Origin: Oscillospiraceae bacterium
GTDB lineage: Bacteria > Bacillota > Clostridia > UMGS1840 > HGM11507
Length of the DNA stretch: 64,000 bases
Direction: 5' to 3'
Assembly (NCBI GenBank): GCA_015068525.1
Contig: SVKJ01000007.1
Coordinates: forward strand, 10,127-74,126
Both the position numbers and the translations under genes were made by a program. Below the pieces are notes generated by a model, which worked only from the letters and a program-made list of their open reading frames with translations, ran no database searches and had not been told where the DNA came from. Positions 15,683 to 24,727 of this stretch are shown piece by piece. Every line of letters starts with the position of its first letter. Positions within the stretch are counted from its first letter, which is position 1.

Positions 15683-15715
15683 CCGGATAAAAGAGATTAC
15701 CTCTCTTTTATCCGG
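15683..15715 (-). terminator. Terminator after rpmE
   Basis: A 13-bp stem CCGGATAAAAGAG/CTCTTTTATCCGG. The rest of the spacer 15514-15761 holds a CATATCGGGAA...TTCCCGATATG inverted repeat (about 15550-15600) and an AAAAATGATATCATTTTT palindrome; I see no gene in it. Confidence 0.65.
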
Positions 15716-15761
15716 TAAAAAAATGATATCATTTTTCTTTAAGATTTTTTCTTTTAAGAAA

Positions 15762-15968
15762 TTATTTACCCTGAAGGTTAAATTTCTTTCTGAATTTGTC
15801 AACTCTTCCGCCTGTATCAACTAATTTTTGTTTACCGGTGAAGAATGGATGACATTTTGCACATATTTCTACGTGAACATCTTCTTTTGTAGAGCCAGTT
15901 TCATAAACTGCTCCGCATGCACAGATGATTTTTGTATCCTTATATTCAGGATGAATTCCTTGTTTCAT
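15762..15968 (-). CDS. rpmE: 50S ribosomal protein L31, zinc form
   Basis: 68-residue L31 with the zinc ligands Cys16, Cys18, Cys36 and Cys39, which defines the zinc-containing C+ type rather than the zinc-free paralogue. L31 helps bridge the two ribosomal subunits. It follows rplQ by 59 nt on the same strand and ends at a terminator, so it may be the last gene of the ribosomal supercluster transcript. Confidence 0.96.
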   Translation of the reverse strand: MKQGIHPEYKDTKIICACGAVYETGSTKEDVHVEICAKCHPFFTGKQKLVDTGGRVDKFRKKFNLQGK

Positions 15969-16027
15969 TTAATTCACCTCATTTTACAAAGTCTTTCTAT
16001 TATTCAATGTTAACTTACTTTTAAAAA

Positions 16028-16372
16028 TTAGTCAACAAGTGCTAAAATAGCCATTTCTGCACCGTCACCTTTTCTTGGAGCGGTTTTAAGAATTCTGGTG
16101 TATCCACCATTTCTTTCTGCATATTTTGGTGCTATTTCATTAAACAACTTAGTAACAACATCTTCTTTTGTTATGAATGAAAGTGCTTGTCTTCTTGTGT
16201 GTAATGTGTTTTTCTTACCTAATGTAATCATTTTTTCAGCTAAGCATCTAACTTCTTTTGCTCTTGTTACAGTAGTAGAAATTTTACCGTTTTCAAGTAA
16301 ACAAGTTACAAGATTTCTAAGCATTGCCATTCTGTGGTCAGTTGTACGACCTAATTTTCTTGTGCCCGGCAT
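16028..16372 (-). CDS. rplQ: 50S ribosomal protein L17
   Basis: 114 residues with the L17 N-terminus MPGTRKLGRTTDHRMAMLRN and the C-terminal RNGGYTRI motif. L17 sits near the exit tunnel opening of the large subunit. It follows rpoA by 19 nt, the standard alpha-operon order. Confidence 0.97.
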   Translation of the reverse strand: MPGTRKLGRTTDHRMAMLRNLVTCLLENGKISTTVTRAKEVRCLAEKMITLGKKNTLHTRRQALSFITKEDVVTKLFNEIAPKYAERNGGYTRILKTAPRKGDGAEMAILALVD

Positions 16373-16391
16373 TTTAACATACCTCCTTTTT

Positions 16392-17339
16392 TTACTCTTC
16401 TTCGCTTGCTAAGTGAAGACCTAACGCTTCAAGTTTATGGATAACTTCTTCTAAAGATTTTCTTCCAAGATTTCTTACTTTCATCATATCATCAATAGTC
16501 TTTTTAATAAGATCATCAACAGTATTGATGCCTGCTCTTTTTAAGCAGTTGTAAGAACGAACAGAAAAATCAAGTTCTTCGATAGTCATTTCTAAAACTT
16601 TTTCTTTCTTATTTTCTTTTGTTTCCACCATAATATCAGCGTTCTTCGCTTCTTCAGAAAGATCAACAAATAAATCTAAATGCTCTTTCATTATTTTTGC
16701 TGACCAGCTGATTGCTTCATCAGGCATAATAACACCGTTGGTCCAAACTTCGATAATAAGTTTATCGTGGTCTGTTTCATTACCAACACGAGTATTTTCA
16801 ATTGTGCAATTAACCTTTCTGACAGGTGTGTAAATAGAGTCAACAGGAATAATACCAATTGGCATATTTGCTACTTTGTTCTTTTCAGCAGTAACATAAC
16901 CTCTTCCTCTATTAAAATTGATTTCCATGTATAATTTAGCATCTTCATTTAATGTTGCAATGTGCAAATCAGGATTTAAAATCTCAACATCTGCATCATG
17001 TTTTAAGTCCCCTGCAGTGATTTCACAAGGACCTGCAACATCAACAAAACATACTTTTGGAGTTTCCGAATGTAGTTTTGCCGCAATGCTTTTGATATTT
17101 AAGATAATTTCAGTAACATCTTCAGTAACACCCGGAATTGTTGAAAATTCGTGGCTTACACCGTCAATTTTAACGCTTGTAGCAGCCGCACCGGGAAGTG
17201 AAGAAAGAAGAATTCTTCTTAAAGAGTTACCTAAGGTTGTACCATAGCCTCTTTCTAAAGGCGAAATGATAAATCTTGCATATCTTTTATCTTCGCTTAT
17301 TTCAGCAATCTCAACTTTTGGTCTTTCCATTTCTATCAT
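16392..17339 (-). CDS. rpoA: RNA polymerase alpha subunit
   Basis: 315 residues. The N-terminal domain (about 1-230) dimerises and scaffolds beta and beta'; it shows PLERGYGTTLGNSLRRILL, the classic alpha motif. An acidic and Lys-rich linker (about 230-245) leads to the C-terminal domain with VRNLGRKSLEEVIHKLEALGL, which binds UP elements and activators. ATG 17339 lies 9 nt after GGAGG. Confidence 0.98.
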   Translation of the reverse strand: MIEMERPKVEIAEISEDKRYARFIISPLERGYGTTLGNSLRRILLSSLPGAAATSVKIDGVSHEFSTIPGVTEDVTEIILNIKSIAAKLHSETPKVCFVDVAGPCEITAGDLKHDADVEILNPDLHIATLNEDAKLYMEINFNRGRGYVTAEKNKVANMPIGIIPVDSIYTPVRKVNCTIENTRVGNETDHDKLIIEVWTNGVIMPDEAISWSAKIMKEHLDLFVDLSEEAKNADIMVETKENKKEKVLEMTIEELDFSVRSYNCLKRAGINTVDDLIKKTIDDMMKVRNLGRKSLEEVIHKLEALGLHLASEEE

Positions 17340-17422
17340 GCTTGTTACCCTCCTCTTTTTGACCTTTCGGTCTTTTCTAATAATATAAAGTCTCTAACTA
17401 TATATACCCCGAGGGTTAATTA

Positions 17423-18052
17423 TTATTTAGAATAGAACTCAACGATTAAGTGTTCTTTAATATCTAAATCAATTTCGCTTCTTTCAGAAAGTCTTGTAAC
17501 AGTTGCAGTTAAAGCATCTCTGTTAACATCTAACCACTGAGGAACTAATTTTCCGTCTGTTGTTTCCAAAACTGCTTTCATTTTAGCACTGTCTTTAGAT
17601 TTATCTGTAATAGCAATTACATCACCTGGTTTAACAAGGTATGAAGGAATGTTAACCTTTTTACCGTTAATTGTGAAGTGACCGTGTCTTGCAAGTTGAC
17701 GAGCTTCTGCTCTTGATGTAGCAAAACCTGCTCTGTAAACAACAGAGTCAAAACGGCTTTCCAAAATCTGTAGGAAATTTTCACCGGTGATACCGTCTTT
17801 TTTAGCAACAGCCATTTCGAAGTATTTTTCGAACTGACCTTCTAAAATACCGTATGTTTTTCTAACTTTTTGTTTTTCTCTTAACTGCATTCCGTATTCA
17901 GACATTTTCTTTCTGCTCTGACCGTGCTGACCAGGTGCATAAGAACGCTTATTGAATGCACATTTTTCAGAATAACATTTTGTACCTTTTAAGAAAAGTT
18001 TCTGACCTTCTCTTCTGCATATTCTACATACTGCGCCAGTATATCTTGCCAT
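17423..18052 (-). CDS. rpsD: 30S ribosomal protein S4
   Basis: 209 residues; zinc-binding form with Cys9, Cys12, Cys26 and Cys31. The S4 RNA-binding domain (about 98-160) includes SRFDSVVYRAGFATSRAEARQL. S4 nucleates 30S assembly and in many bacteria represses its own operon. It lies in the order rpsM-rpsK-rpsD-rpoA. Confidence 0.98.
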   Translation of the reverse strand: MARYTGAVCRICRREGQKLFLKGTKCYSEKCAFNKRSYAPGQHGQSRKKMSEYGMQLREKQKVRKTYGILEGQFEKYFEMAVAKKDGITGENFLQILESRFDSVVYRAGFATSRAEARQLARHGHFTINGKKVNIPSYLVKPGDVIAITDKSKDSAKMKAVLETTDGKLVPQWLDVNRDALTATVTRLSERSEIDLDIKEHLIVEFYSK

Positions 18053-18069
18053 ATCTTCTACACCTCCTG

Positions 18070-18465
18070 TTATACTCTTCTTCTCTTAGGTGGTCTGCAA
18101 CCGTTGTGAGGAATAGGGCTTACGTCTTTAATTAGAGTAACCTCTAAACCTGCAGTCTGAAGCGCTCTGATAGCAGCTTCTCTTCCTGAACCAGGACCTT
18201 TAACGAATACTTCAACAGTTTTCAAACCGTGTTCCATTGCTGCTTTAGCTGCAGTTTCTGCTGCCATCTGCGCTGCAAATGGAGTATTTTTTCTTGAACC
18301 TCTGAAACCAAGTCCACCGGCACTTGCCCATGACAAAGCGTTTCCGGCAACATCAGTAATTGTAACAATTGTATTGTTAAACGAAGAACTGATATGAGCA
18401 GCACCGCGTTCTATATTCTTACGCTCTTTTCTTCTTCGAGTAGTTTTTCTTGCTGTTTTAGCCAA
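18070..18465 (-). CDS. rpsK: 30S ribosomal protein S11
   Basis: 131 residues with the S11 features SFNNTIVTITD, GFRGSRKNTPFAAQ and the C-terminal NGCRPPKRRRV. It forms part of the platform of the 30S subunit. It follows rpsM by 16 nt. Confidence 0.98.
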   Translation of the reverse strand: MAKTARKTTRRRKERKNIERGAAHISSSFNNTIVTITDVAGNALSWASAGGLGFRGSRKNTPFAAQMAAETAAKAAMEHGLKTVEVFVKGPGSGREAAIRALQTAGLEVTLIKDVSPIPHNGCRPPKRRRV

Positions 18466-18481
18466 GATCTATCCCTCCCTC

Positions 18482-18847
18482 TTATTTCTTCTTGTTAGCG
18501 ATTGTTCTCTTAGGACCTTTTCTTGTTCTTGCATTGTTTTTAGAATTCTGACCTCTGCAAGGAAGTCCTTTCTTATGTCTTGAACCTCTGTAACATCCGA
18601 TTTCCATCAAACGTTTGATGTCAAGCGCTATATCTCTTCTTAAATCACCTTCAACGGTATATCCTTCCAAAGCAGTTCTTAATTTAGAAACGTCTTCGTC
18701 AGTTAAATCTTTAACTCTTGTGTCAGGGTTGATACCTGTATCTTTTAAGATTTTGTTTGAAGTTGTTCTACCAATACCGAAAATATATGTTAAACCAATT
18801 TCAACACGTTTTTCTCTTGGTAAGTCAACGCCGGCTATTCTTGCCAT
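18482..18847 (-). CDS. rpsM: 30S ribosomal protein S13
   Basis: 121 residues; N-terminus MARIAGVDLPREKRVEIGLTY, helix-two-turn-helix GIGRTTSNKIL, and a basic C-terminal tail RGQNSKNNARTRKGPKR that reaches the P-site tRNA. It contacts L5 across the subunit interface. Confidence 0.98.
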   Translation of the reverse strand: MARIAGVDLPREKRVEIGLTYIFGIGRTTSNKILKDTGINPDTRVKDLTDEDVSKLRTALEGYTVEGDLRRDIALDIKRLMEIGCYRGSRHKKGLPCRGQNSKNNARTRKGPKRTIANKKK

Positions 18848-18955
18848 ACTGATATTACACCTCCTGTAATGTGTATCAATAATGTTTTTTATAAATTAAG
18901 ATTTTAAACAAGTTTACAATATAAATTGTACAGCCGCACCTTTTAAAATCTTTTA

Positions 18956-19069
18956 TTAACCTTGTCTTTGTTTGTGCTTCTGATTTTCGCAAATAACCAT
19001 TACTTTGCCTTTTCTTTTGATTATTTTACATTTTTCGCACATTGGTTTTACTGATGGTCTTACTTTCAT
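18956..19069 (-). CDS. rpmJ: 50S ribosomal protein L36
   Basis: 37-residue protein MKVRPSVKPMCEKCKIIKRK and onward, with zinc ligands Cys11, Cys14, Cys27 and His32. It is easily missed because of its size. It lies between infA and rpsM, its normal place in Bacillota. Confidence 0.97.
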   Translation of the reverse strand: MKVRPSVKPMCEKCKIIKRKGKVMVICENQKHKQRQG

Positions 19070-19095
19070 AGTTTATACCTCATTTCTATATAATA

Positions 19096-19314
19096 CTATT
19101 TTGCTCTCCAAGTAATTCTGCCTTTTGTCAAATCGTATGGAGACACTTCAACTGTTACTTTATCTCCCGGTAAAATCTTAATGTAGTTCATTCTAAGTTT
19201 ACCTGAAATATGTGATAAAATTTTGTGGCCGTTTTCAAGTTCTACCATAAACATTGCATTTGGCAGAGCATCTATAACTGTGCCTTCCAGTTCCAAAACA
19301 TCATCTTTTGCCAT
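19096..19314 (-). CDS. infA: Translation initiation factor IF-1
   Basis: 72-residue OB-fold protein with MAKDDVLELEGTVIDALPNAMF and the C-terminal DLTKGRITWRAK. It binds the 30S A site during initiation with IF-2 and IF-3. Standard length and position. Confidence 0.98.
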   Translation of the reverse strand: MAKDDVLELEGTVIDALPNAMFMVELENGHKILSHISGKLRMNYIKILPGDKVTVEVSPYDLTKGRITWRAK

Positions 19315-19326
19315 AATAAACCCTCC

Positions 19327-19620
19327 TTATTCCTCGTATAAAATCTTAAGATGAATTAAACCTTCTCTTATAGATTTTTTTATATCGGAATTACTGATTT
19401 CGTTACCTCGTTCTAATTTTTCTTTTATTAAATTAAGTGAATAATTAAGATTTTCCAAATGTTTAATCTTCTTTTTCTTGGGAGTTGATACTTTTCTTCT
19501 TCTGCCGTCACATATATATAAATAGTTATTATCTATTATGGATATAACAGCAAAATACTTATCCTTATCCCGCCCTGCTGTAACTTTCACTAAAGATGCA
19601 GGAGCAATATTCACCGTCAT
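19327..19620 (-). CDS. KOW domain RNA-binding protein (L14e-like)
   Basis: About 97 residues. A KOW-type stretch near the N-terminus (VKVTAGRDKDKYFAVISIIDNNYLYICDG) is followed by the basic RRRKVSTPKKKKIKHL. Such genes sit between map and infA in most Clostridia and are thought to bind ribosomal RNA; the precise role is not settled. The ATG at 19620 is close to GAGG; a GTG at 19614 has better spacing and is an alternative start. Confidence 0.85.
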   Translation of the reverse strand: MTVNIAPASLVKVTAGRDKDKYFAVISIIDNNYLYICDGRRRKVSTPKKKKIKHLENLNYSLNLIKEKLERGNEISNSDIKKSIREGLIHLKILYEE

Positions 19621-19628
19621 CACCTCAA

Positions 19629-20375
19629 TTAAGCTTTGGTTAAAATCTCCGGTTCACCTTCTGTAATCAGAATTGTGTTTTCATAATGAGCAGATAACTT
19701 GCCGTCACATGTTTTTACAGTCCAATTATTATCTTCAGTATATACATTGTATTTACCGCAGTTTATCATTGGTTCGATAGCAAGTGTCATTCCCGGAATA
19801 AGTCTTGTACCTCTTCCTGCTTTCCCGAAATTAGGAACAGAAGGATCTTCGTGAAGTGCTTTTCCTATCCCGTGACCTACTAAATCCCTTACAACTGAGT
19901 AGCCGAAACTCTCAACGTAAGTTTCAATAGCATTTGAAATATCGCCGATACGGTTGCCCGCTCTTGCCATTTTTATTCCTTCATAAAAACTTTGCCTTGT
20001 AACATTAACAAGTTTTCTTGCTTCTTCTGATACATTTCCAACAAAAAATGTTTTAGCACAATCGCCATGGAAACCATTTAAGTAAGCACCGATGTCGATG
20101 CTCACTATATCCCCGTCCAAGATAACTCTCTTACCGGGAATTCCATGAACGACTTCGTCATTTACGGAACTGCATATTGATGCCGGAAAGCCATTGTAAT
20201 TAAGGAAAGAGGGAATTGCTTTATGTTCCTTTAAGAATTCAAAAGCAATTTTATCAAGTTCACCGGTTGTTATCCCGGGTTTTATATGCTCACCAACAAA
20301 GTTTAATGCCATCTTGGTGAGTCTGCAAGATTCCCTCATTAACTCAATGTCTTTTTTGTTCTTAACGTATATCAT
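19629..20375 (-). CDS. map: Methionine aminopeptidase type I
   Basis: 248-residue metallopeptidase that removes the initiator methionine. The five metal ligands can be placed at Asp94, Asp105, His168 (in GHGIG), Glu201 and Glu232. It is the short type without the zinc-finger extension. Its ribosome binding site overlaps the end of adk (2-nt gap). Confidence 0.97.
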   Translation of the reverse strand: MIYVKNKKDIELMRESCRLTKMALNFVGEHIKPGITTGELDKIAFEFLKEHKAIPSFLNYNGFPASICSSVNDEVVHGIPGKRVILDGDIVSIDIGAYLNGFHGDCAKTFFVGNVSEEARKLVNVTRQSFYEGIKMARAGNRIGDISNAIETYVESFGYSVVRDLVGHGIGKALHEDPSVPNFGKAGRGTRLIPGMTLAIEPMINCGKYNVYTEDNNWTVKTCDGKLSAHYENTILITEGEPEILTKA

Positions 20376-20376
20376 A

Positions 20377-21009
20377 TTATACTCCTAAGGCTTCAAATAC
20401 TGCTTTAGTTGTATCTTCAACTTTACCAAGACCTTTTACACTTACTAAGATACCCTTATCTTCGTAATATGCTTTTAAAGGTTCGGTTACTTCATGAAAT
20501 ACATTAAGTCTGTTAATTATTACTTCTTTTTTATCATCAGGTCTTATTGAAAGTTCTTCGCCGCAAACATCACATATACCCTCAACTTTAGGAGGATTGC
20601 TTGTTACATGGAATATTGCGTGGCATTTTGAACATTCTCTTCTTCCTGATAATCTGTCAATAATTATTTCATCTGAAAGGTCAATGTTTAAAACCTTGTC
20701 AATCTCATAACCAAGTTTTGAAAGTCCGTCAGCCTGGTTGATGGTTCTTGGGAAACCGTCTAAAATAAATCCGTTAGCGCAATCAGGTTCTTTTAATCTT
20801 TCTTTTATCAGTTCTAAAACTATTTCATCCGAAACAAGATTTCCTGATTTTATAATATCGTTAACTTTAAGTCCGATTTCACTGCCCTTTTCAATTTCAG
20901 AACGGATAGCCGCACCTGTTGAAATTGTAGGAATATTTAACTTTTCAGAAATTATCTTAGCCTGAGTGCCTTTACCTGCACCCGGAGCACCTAACATAAT
21001 AAGTTTCAT
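20377..21009 (-). CDS. adk: Adenylate kinase, zinc-type
   Basis: 210 residues; P-loop GAPGAGKGTQA at 7-17. The long LID carries four cysteines (126, 129, 146, 149), the structural zinc site typical of Gram-positive enzymes. It balances ATP, ADP and AMP. The order secY-adk-map is standard. Confidence 0.98.
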   Translation of the reverse strand: MKLIMLGAPGAGKGTQAKIISEKLNIPTISTGAAIRSEIEKGSEIGLKVNDIIKSGNLVSDEIVLELIKERLKEPDCANGFILDGFPRTINQADGLSKLGYEIDKVLNIDLSDEIIIDRLSGRRECSKCHAIFHVTSNPPKVEGICDVCGEELSIRPDDKKEVIINRLNVFHEVTEPLKAYYEDKGILVSVKGLGKVEDTTKAVFEALGV

Positions 21010-21034
21010 AAAATCACTCTTTCTTAAAAACCAA

Positions 21035-22306
21035 TTATTCTAAGAATCCTTTATAGTGACGCATTAACATCTGGGATTCTAACTGTTTAACTGTTTCAAG
21101 AGCAACACCAACAACGATTAGTATACTTGTTCCGCCGAATGCAACCCCTGCTCCGATAACTGATGTTAAGAACATAGGAAGCACTGCGATAAGTGCTAAG
21201 AAGATAGCGCCTACTAATGTGATTTTAGTTAAAATTGATTTAATAAAATCTGATGTTGGTCTTCCCGGTCTGATACCAGGAACAAAACCACCGTTTTGTT
21301 TCATATTGTTAGCCATTTCAATTGGATTATATTGCATTTCAGTATAGAAATATGTGAAGAATATAATCAGTAAGAAATAGATTATTCCATATACTAAAGA
21401 GCCTTGGGACATAATTCTTAAGAAACCGCCCCAGAATCCGCTTGACTGAGCAGTTACGCCAAGTAACTGACAGATTGTGGCAGGGAATGAAATAATGGAA
21501 ACGGCAAAGATGATTGGCATAACGCCTGCCATAGCAACTTTAATTGGAATATGAGTGCTCTGACCGCCGTACATTTTTCTTCCTACAACTCTTTTTGCAT
21601 ACTGAACAGGAATTCTTCTTTCAGCATTGTTCATAAGAACAACGATACCTACAACTAAAATCGCAAATAATACGATTAAAACAGTAGTGAATATATTAAG
21701 TTTTCCAGCCTGATTTAATCCTATTAAAGAATTGATAAGGGCCGGTCCGCTTGAAACGATACCTGAGAAAATGATAAGTGAAATACCATTTCCGATACCT
21801 TTTTCGTTAATTTGTTCTCCAAGCCACATAAGGAATGCGGTACCTGCTGTAAATGTAAAGACAACAACAAGGTAAGAGAAAACACTCTTTGTTGTGATAG
21901 CGCCCTGAAGACCGAAGTATAATCCGGTTGCCTGCAGAAGTGCTAAAACAACTGTTAAATATCTGGTCCACTGAGCAATGAATTTTCTGCCCTCTTCCCC
22001 TTCTTTAACTTTTCTTTCTAAAGCAGGGATTGCAACTGATAAAAGCTGCATAATAATGGACGAGTTAATATAAGGGGTAATGCTCATCGCAAAGATTGTA
22101 GCATTTTCAAATGCTCCCCCTGAAATGATGTTGTACATACTAAATAGAGTATCTCCGCCTGATAACATTTCTTTAAGTGCAGCAGCACTTACGAATGGAA
22201 CAGGGATGGAAGAACCTAATCTGAATATAACGATAAGCATAAGGGTATACAACAGTTTTTTCCTTAAATCAGGAATTTTCCAAGCATTAGCAAACACTTT
22301 GAACAT
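21035..22306 (-). CDS. secY: Protein translocase subunit SecY
   Basis: 423-residue polytopic channel protein with about ten membrane segments. The plug and pore-ring region near residues 60-90 (AIFAMSITPYINSSIIMQLL) and the cytosolic loop NNAERRIPVQYAKR are clear, as is PGIRPGRPTSDF. It forms the Sec translocon with SecE and SecG. It follows rplO with a 1-nt gap. Confidence 0.98.
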   Translation of the reverse strand: MFKVFANAWKIPDLRKKLLYTLMLIVIFRLGSSIPVPFVSAAALKEMLSGGDTLFSMYNIISGGAFENATIFAMSITPYINSSIIMQLLSVAIPALERKVKEGEEGRKFIAQWTRYLTVVLALLQATGLYFGLQGAITTKSVFSYLVVVFTFTAGTAFLMWLGEQINEKGIGNGISLIIFSGIVSSGPALINSLIGLNQAGKLNIFTTVLIVLFAILVVGIVVLMNNAERRIPVQYAKRVVGRKMYGGQSTHIPIKVAMAGVMPIIFAVSIISFPATICQLLGVTAQSSGFWGGFLRIMSQGSLVYGIIYFLLIIFFTYFYTEMQYNPIEMANNMKQNGGFVPGIRPGRPTSDFIKSILTKITLVGAIFLALIAVLPMFLTSVIGAGVAFGGTSILIVVGVALETVKQLESQMLMRHYKGFLE

Positions 22307-22307
22307 G

Positions 22308-22748
22308 TTATATCACCTCAACTTTTCCGCCCTTGGCAGTAATTTTTTCTTCAGCAGATTTTGAGAAACGGCAAGCCTTAACTGTTAAGGTTTTTGTTAA
22401 TTCTCCTCTGCCAAGAACAACGATACCATCATTGATTTTAGAAATAACACCAACTTCTTTTAAAAGTTCTGCAGTAACAACTGTATCATTGTCAAATCTT
22501 TCAAGTTCAGAAACGTTAATTTCAGTATATTGTTTTGCAAATATATTTATGAAGCCTCTTTTTGGTAGTCTTCTGTATAAAGGCATCTGACCGCCTTCAA
22601 AACCAGGTCTTACTCCGCCGCCTGAACGGGCTTTCTGACCTTTGTGACCTCTGCCTGCTGTTTTACCGTTACCGGTAGCATGACCTCTACCTTTTCTCTT
22701 AGGTTCTTTAGTTGAACCTTCTGCAGGAGATAATTCGAATAACTTCAT
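22308..22748 (-). CDS. rplO: 50S ribosomal protein L15
   Basis: 146 residues; the Gly-rich basic N-terminal half (KRKGRGHATGNGKTAGRGHKGQ) threads into 23S rRNA and the C-terminal half is globular. It is the last ribosomal gene before secY in the spc order. Confidence 0.98.
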   Translation of the reverse strand: MKLFELSPAEGSTKEPKRKGRGHATGNGKTAGRGHKGQKARSGGGVRPGFEGGQMPLYRRLPKRGFINIFAKQYTEINVSELERFDNDTVVTAELLKEVGVISKINDGIVVLGRGELTKTLTVKACRFSKSAEEKITAKGGKVEVI

Positions 22749-22769
22749 TTGTTACACCTCCTCAAAAAT

Positions 22770-22952
22770 TTATTCAGTAACATCTAACAAATAAGATATT
22801 TTATCAATCATACCTCTGATTTGAGGTGTGTCGTTTAATTCAACACAATCTCTGATCTTCTTAAGACCAAGGGCCTTTACTGTGGCGATATGATCTTTTT
22901 TTCTTCCAATAGTACTTTTAACTAATGTGATTTTTAATGTTTTATTAGCCAC
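22770..22952 (-). CDS. rpmD: 50S ribosomal protein L30
   Basis: 60 residues with the L30 pattern LKITLVKSTIGRKKDHIATVKALGLKK. Present in Bacillota and between rpsE and rplO as usual. Confidence 0.97.
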   Translation of the reverse strand: MANKTLKITLVKSTIGRKKDHIATVKALGLKKIRDCVELNDTPQIRGMIDKISYLLDVTE

Positions 22953-22963
22953 AATTATCCCTC

Positions 22964-23470
22964 CTATCCTAATATTTCTTCAACGGTTTTACCTCTTAAT
23001 TTAGCAACATCTTCTGCTTTCTTAAGGCTGGCAAGTCCGTTAATTGTTGCGTTAACAACATTTCTTGGATTATTTGAGTTTAAGCATTTTGTTCTGATAT
23101 CTCTGATACCTGCTAACTCGATAACCGCTCTCACTGCGCCGCCGGCGATAACACCGGTACCTTCAGGTGCTGCTTTTAGAAGCACACTACCTGCTCCGAA
23201 TTTACCGATAACATCGTGAGGAATTGATGTGCCAAGCAAAGAAACAGTAACCATATTCTTTTTAGCATCTTCGATACCTTTTCTGATTGCATCAGGAATT
23301 TCAGCCGCTTTGCCCATTCCGCAACCAACATGGCCGTTTTCGTCGCCGACAACAACCAATGCGCTAAATCTGAATGTTCTACCACCCTTAACAACTTTAG
23401 CAACACGGTTTAAACTAACAACTCTTTCTTTTATGTCTAATACTGTTGAATCTACTTTATCTAAACTCAC
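22964..23470 (-). CDS. rpsE: 30S ribosomal protein S5
   Basis: 168 residues; the double-stranded RNA-binding N-terminal domain includes ERVVSLNRVAKVVKGGRTFRFSALVVVGD, and GHVGCGMGKAAEIPDAIRKG follows. S5 helps keep decoding accurate, with S4 at the mRNA entry site. Confidence 0.98.
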   Translation of the reverse strand: MSLDKVDSTVLDIKERVVSLNRVAKVVKGGRTFRFSALVVVGDENGHVGCGMGKAAEIPDAIRKGIEDAKKNMVTVSLLGTSIPHDVIGKFGAGSVLLKAAPEGTGVIAGGAVRAVIELAGIRDIRTKCLNSNNPRNVVNATINGLASLKKAEDVAKLRGKTVEEILG

Positions 23471-23488
23471 TTGGGTTTTACCTCCTTA

Positions 23489-23851
23489 TTAGAATTTAAG
23501 ACCGCCCTCACGAGCGCCGTCTGCTAATGCAGCAACTCTTCCGTGATATAAATATCCGCCTCTGTCAAATACAACAGATTCAATATTCTTTTCGAGTGCT
23601 TTCTTAGCGATTAATTTTCCTACTTCTTTTGCTGCTTCGATATTACCACCGTTTTTAACTTCAATATCCTTTGAAAGTGATGAAGCAGAAACAAGTGTAA
23701 CACCATTAGTGTCATCAATAATCTGAGCATATATGTTATTTAGACTTTTAAAAACATTCAGTCTTGGAGTTTCAGCAGTTCCTGAAATCTTTGTTCTGAT
23801 TGCTTTATGTCTTCTAACTCTTGCAACATTACTGTCTGCTTTTTTTATCAT
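23489..23851 (-). CDS. rplR: 50S ribosomal protein L18
   Basis: 120 residues; N-terminal VRRHKAIRTKISGTAETPRLNVFKS and FDRGGYLYHGRVAALADGAREGGL. It binds 5S rRNA with L5. Its ribosome binding site GAAAGGAG lies just after the right end (in transcript order) of a 276-bp inverted-repeat element that separates it from rplF. Confidence 0.98.
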   Translation of the reverse strand: MIKKADSNVARVRRHKAIRTKISGTAETPRLNVFKSLNNIYAQIIDDTNGVTLVSASSLSKDIEVKNGGNIEAAKEVGKLIAKKALEKNIESVVFDRGGYLYHGRVAALADGAREGGLKF

Positions 23852-23870
23852 AACTATTTCGCTCCTTTCA

Positions 23871-24146
23871 TAGGCACTCGGTAGTCAAACCCCTTATGCC
23901 TTAAACTTGTTATATCTTAAGCTTTTTAATTTGGCGTCCTCGTAAGGCTACAGCCTGACTTCGTCCTTCGCATTAAAAATCTTAGAAATCTTCCTGCGTT
24001 TAAGGTCGAAGAGTTTTAAAATAAGAAATTATGTTTCAGATAAAGAAATTTCAAAGATTATACTTTCGTATATCTGCAGGAATTTCTGCAATATGAAGCA
24101 AAATTTATATTTTAAAACCATAAGGTGTTTGGCTTCCGAGTGCCTA
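23871..24146. repeat. MITE-like inverted-repeat element between rplF and rplR
   Basis: TAGGCACTCGG (23871-23881) and its complement CCGAGTGCCTA (24136-24146) start imperfect inverted repeats of about 35 bp, continuing with CAAAC, CCTTATG and TTAAA in matching order. The interior has further small hairpins (for example GGCT/AGCC near 23946-23953 and TGCAGGAATTTCTGCA near 24076) and no supported ORF. The rplF-rplR spacer is 311 nt, against tens of nt elsewhere in the operon. Confidence 0.75.
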
Positions 24147-24162
24147 AGCGTAAGTTTACTTA

Positions 24163-24705
24163 TTATTTACCGCCTGTTTTACCTTCTTTTCTCTTAATAA
24201 CTTCATCAACATACTTAATACCTTTGCCTTTATAAGGTTCAGGAGGTCTTTTTTCTCTGATGTTCGCTGCGAACTGACCTACTTTTTGTTTGTCGATACC
24301 GCTTATTATCAGTTTGTTTGGGTTAGGAACATCAATGGTAATACCATCAATTTCTGAAACTTCAACCTGGTGTGAATAACCAAGATTTAAAACAAGAGTA
24401 TTACCCTGTTTTGCTGCTCTGTAACCAACACCGTTGATTTCAAGTTCCTTTGTGAAGCCCTGAGTAACACCGATAACCATGTTATTAAGTAATGATCTGG
24501 TTAAACCGTGAAGTGCTCTTACTTCCTTAATGTCATTTGGTCTTGTTATAGTTATAACATTGTCGTTTAATTCAATTTTAATTTGATTTGAAAATGTCTG
24601 TTCTAGAGTTCCTTTAGGACCTTTAACGGTAACAGTGTTATCGTTAGCAATTTTAACTTCTACACCTGCTGGAAGCTCTATAGGCATTTTTCCTATTCTT
24701 GACAT
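24163..24705 (-). CDS. rplF: 50S ribosomal protein L6
   Basis: 180 residues, two homologous alpha/beta domains; MSRIGKMPIELPAGVEV at the start and PEPYKGKGIKYVDEVIKRKEGK at the end. It lies near the sarcin-ricin loop and elongation factor site. Confidence 0.98.
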   Translation of the reverse strand: MSRIGKMPIELPAGVEVKIANDNTVTVKGPKGTLEQTFSNQIKIELNDNVITITRPNDIKEVRALHGLTRSLLNNMVIGVTQGFTKELEINGVGYRAAKQGNTLVLNLGYSHQVEVSEIDGITIDVPNPNKLIISGIDKQKVGQFAANIREKRPPEPYKGKGIKYVDEVIKRKEGKTGGK

Positions 24706-24727
24706 AATCGTCTACCTCCTCTTTTAA

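Noticed and set aside
15545..15824. Overlapping ORFs on both strands in the spacer beside rpmE
   Set aside because: AT-rich spacer with terminator hairpins, no ribosome binding site; the frames overlap rpmE in the wrong phase.
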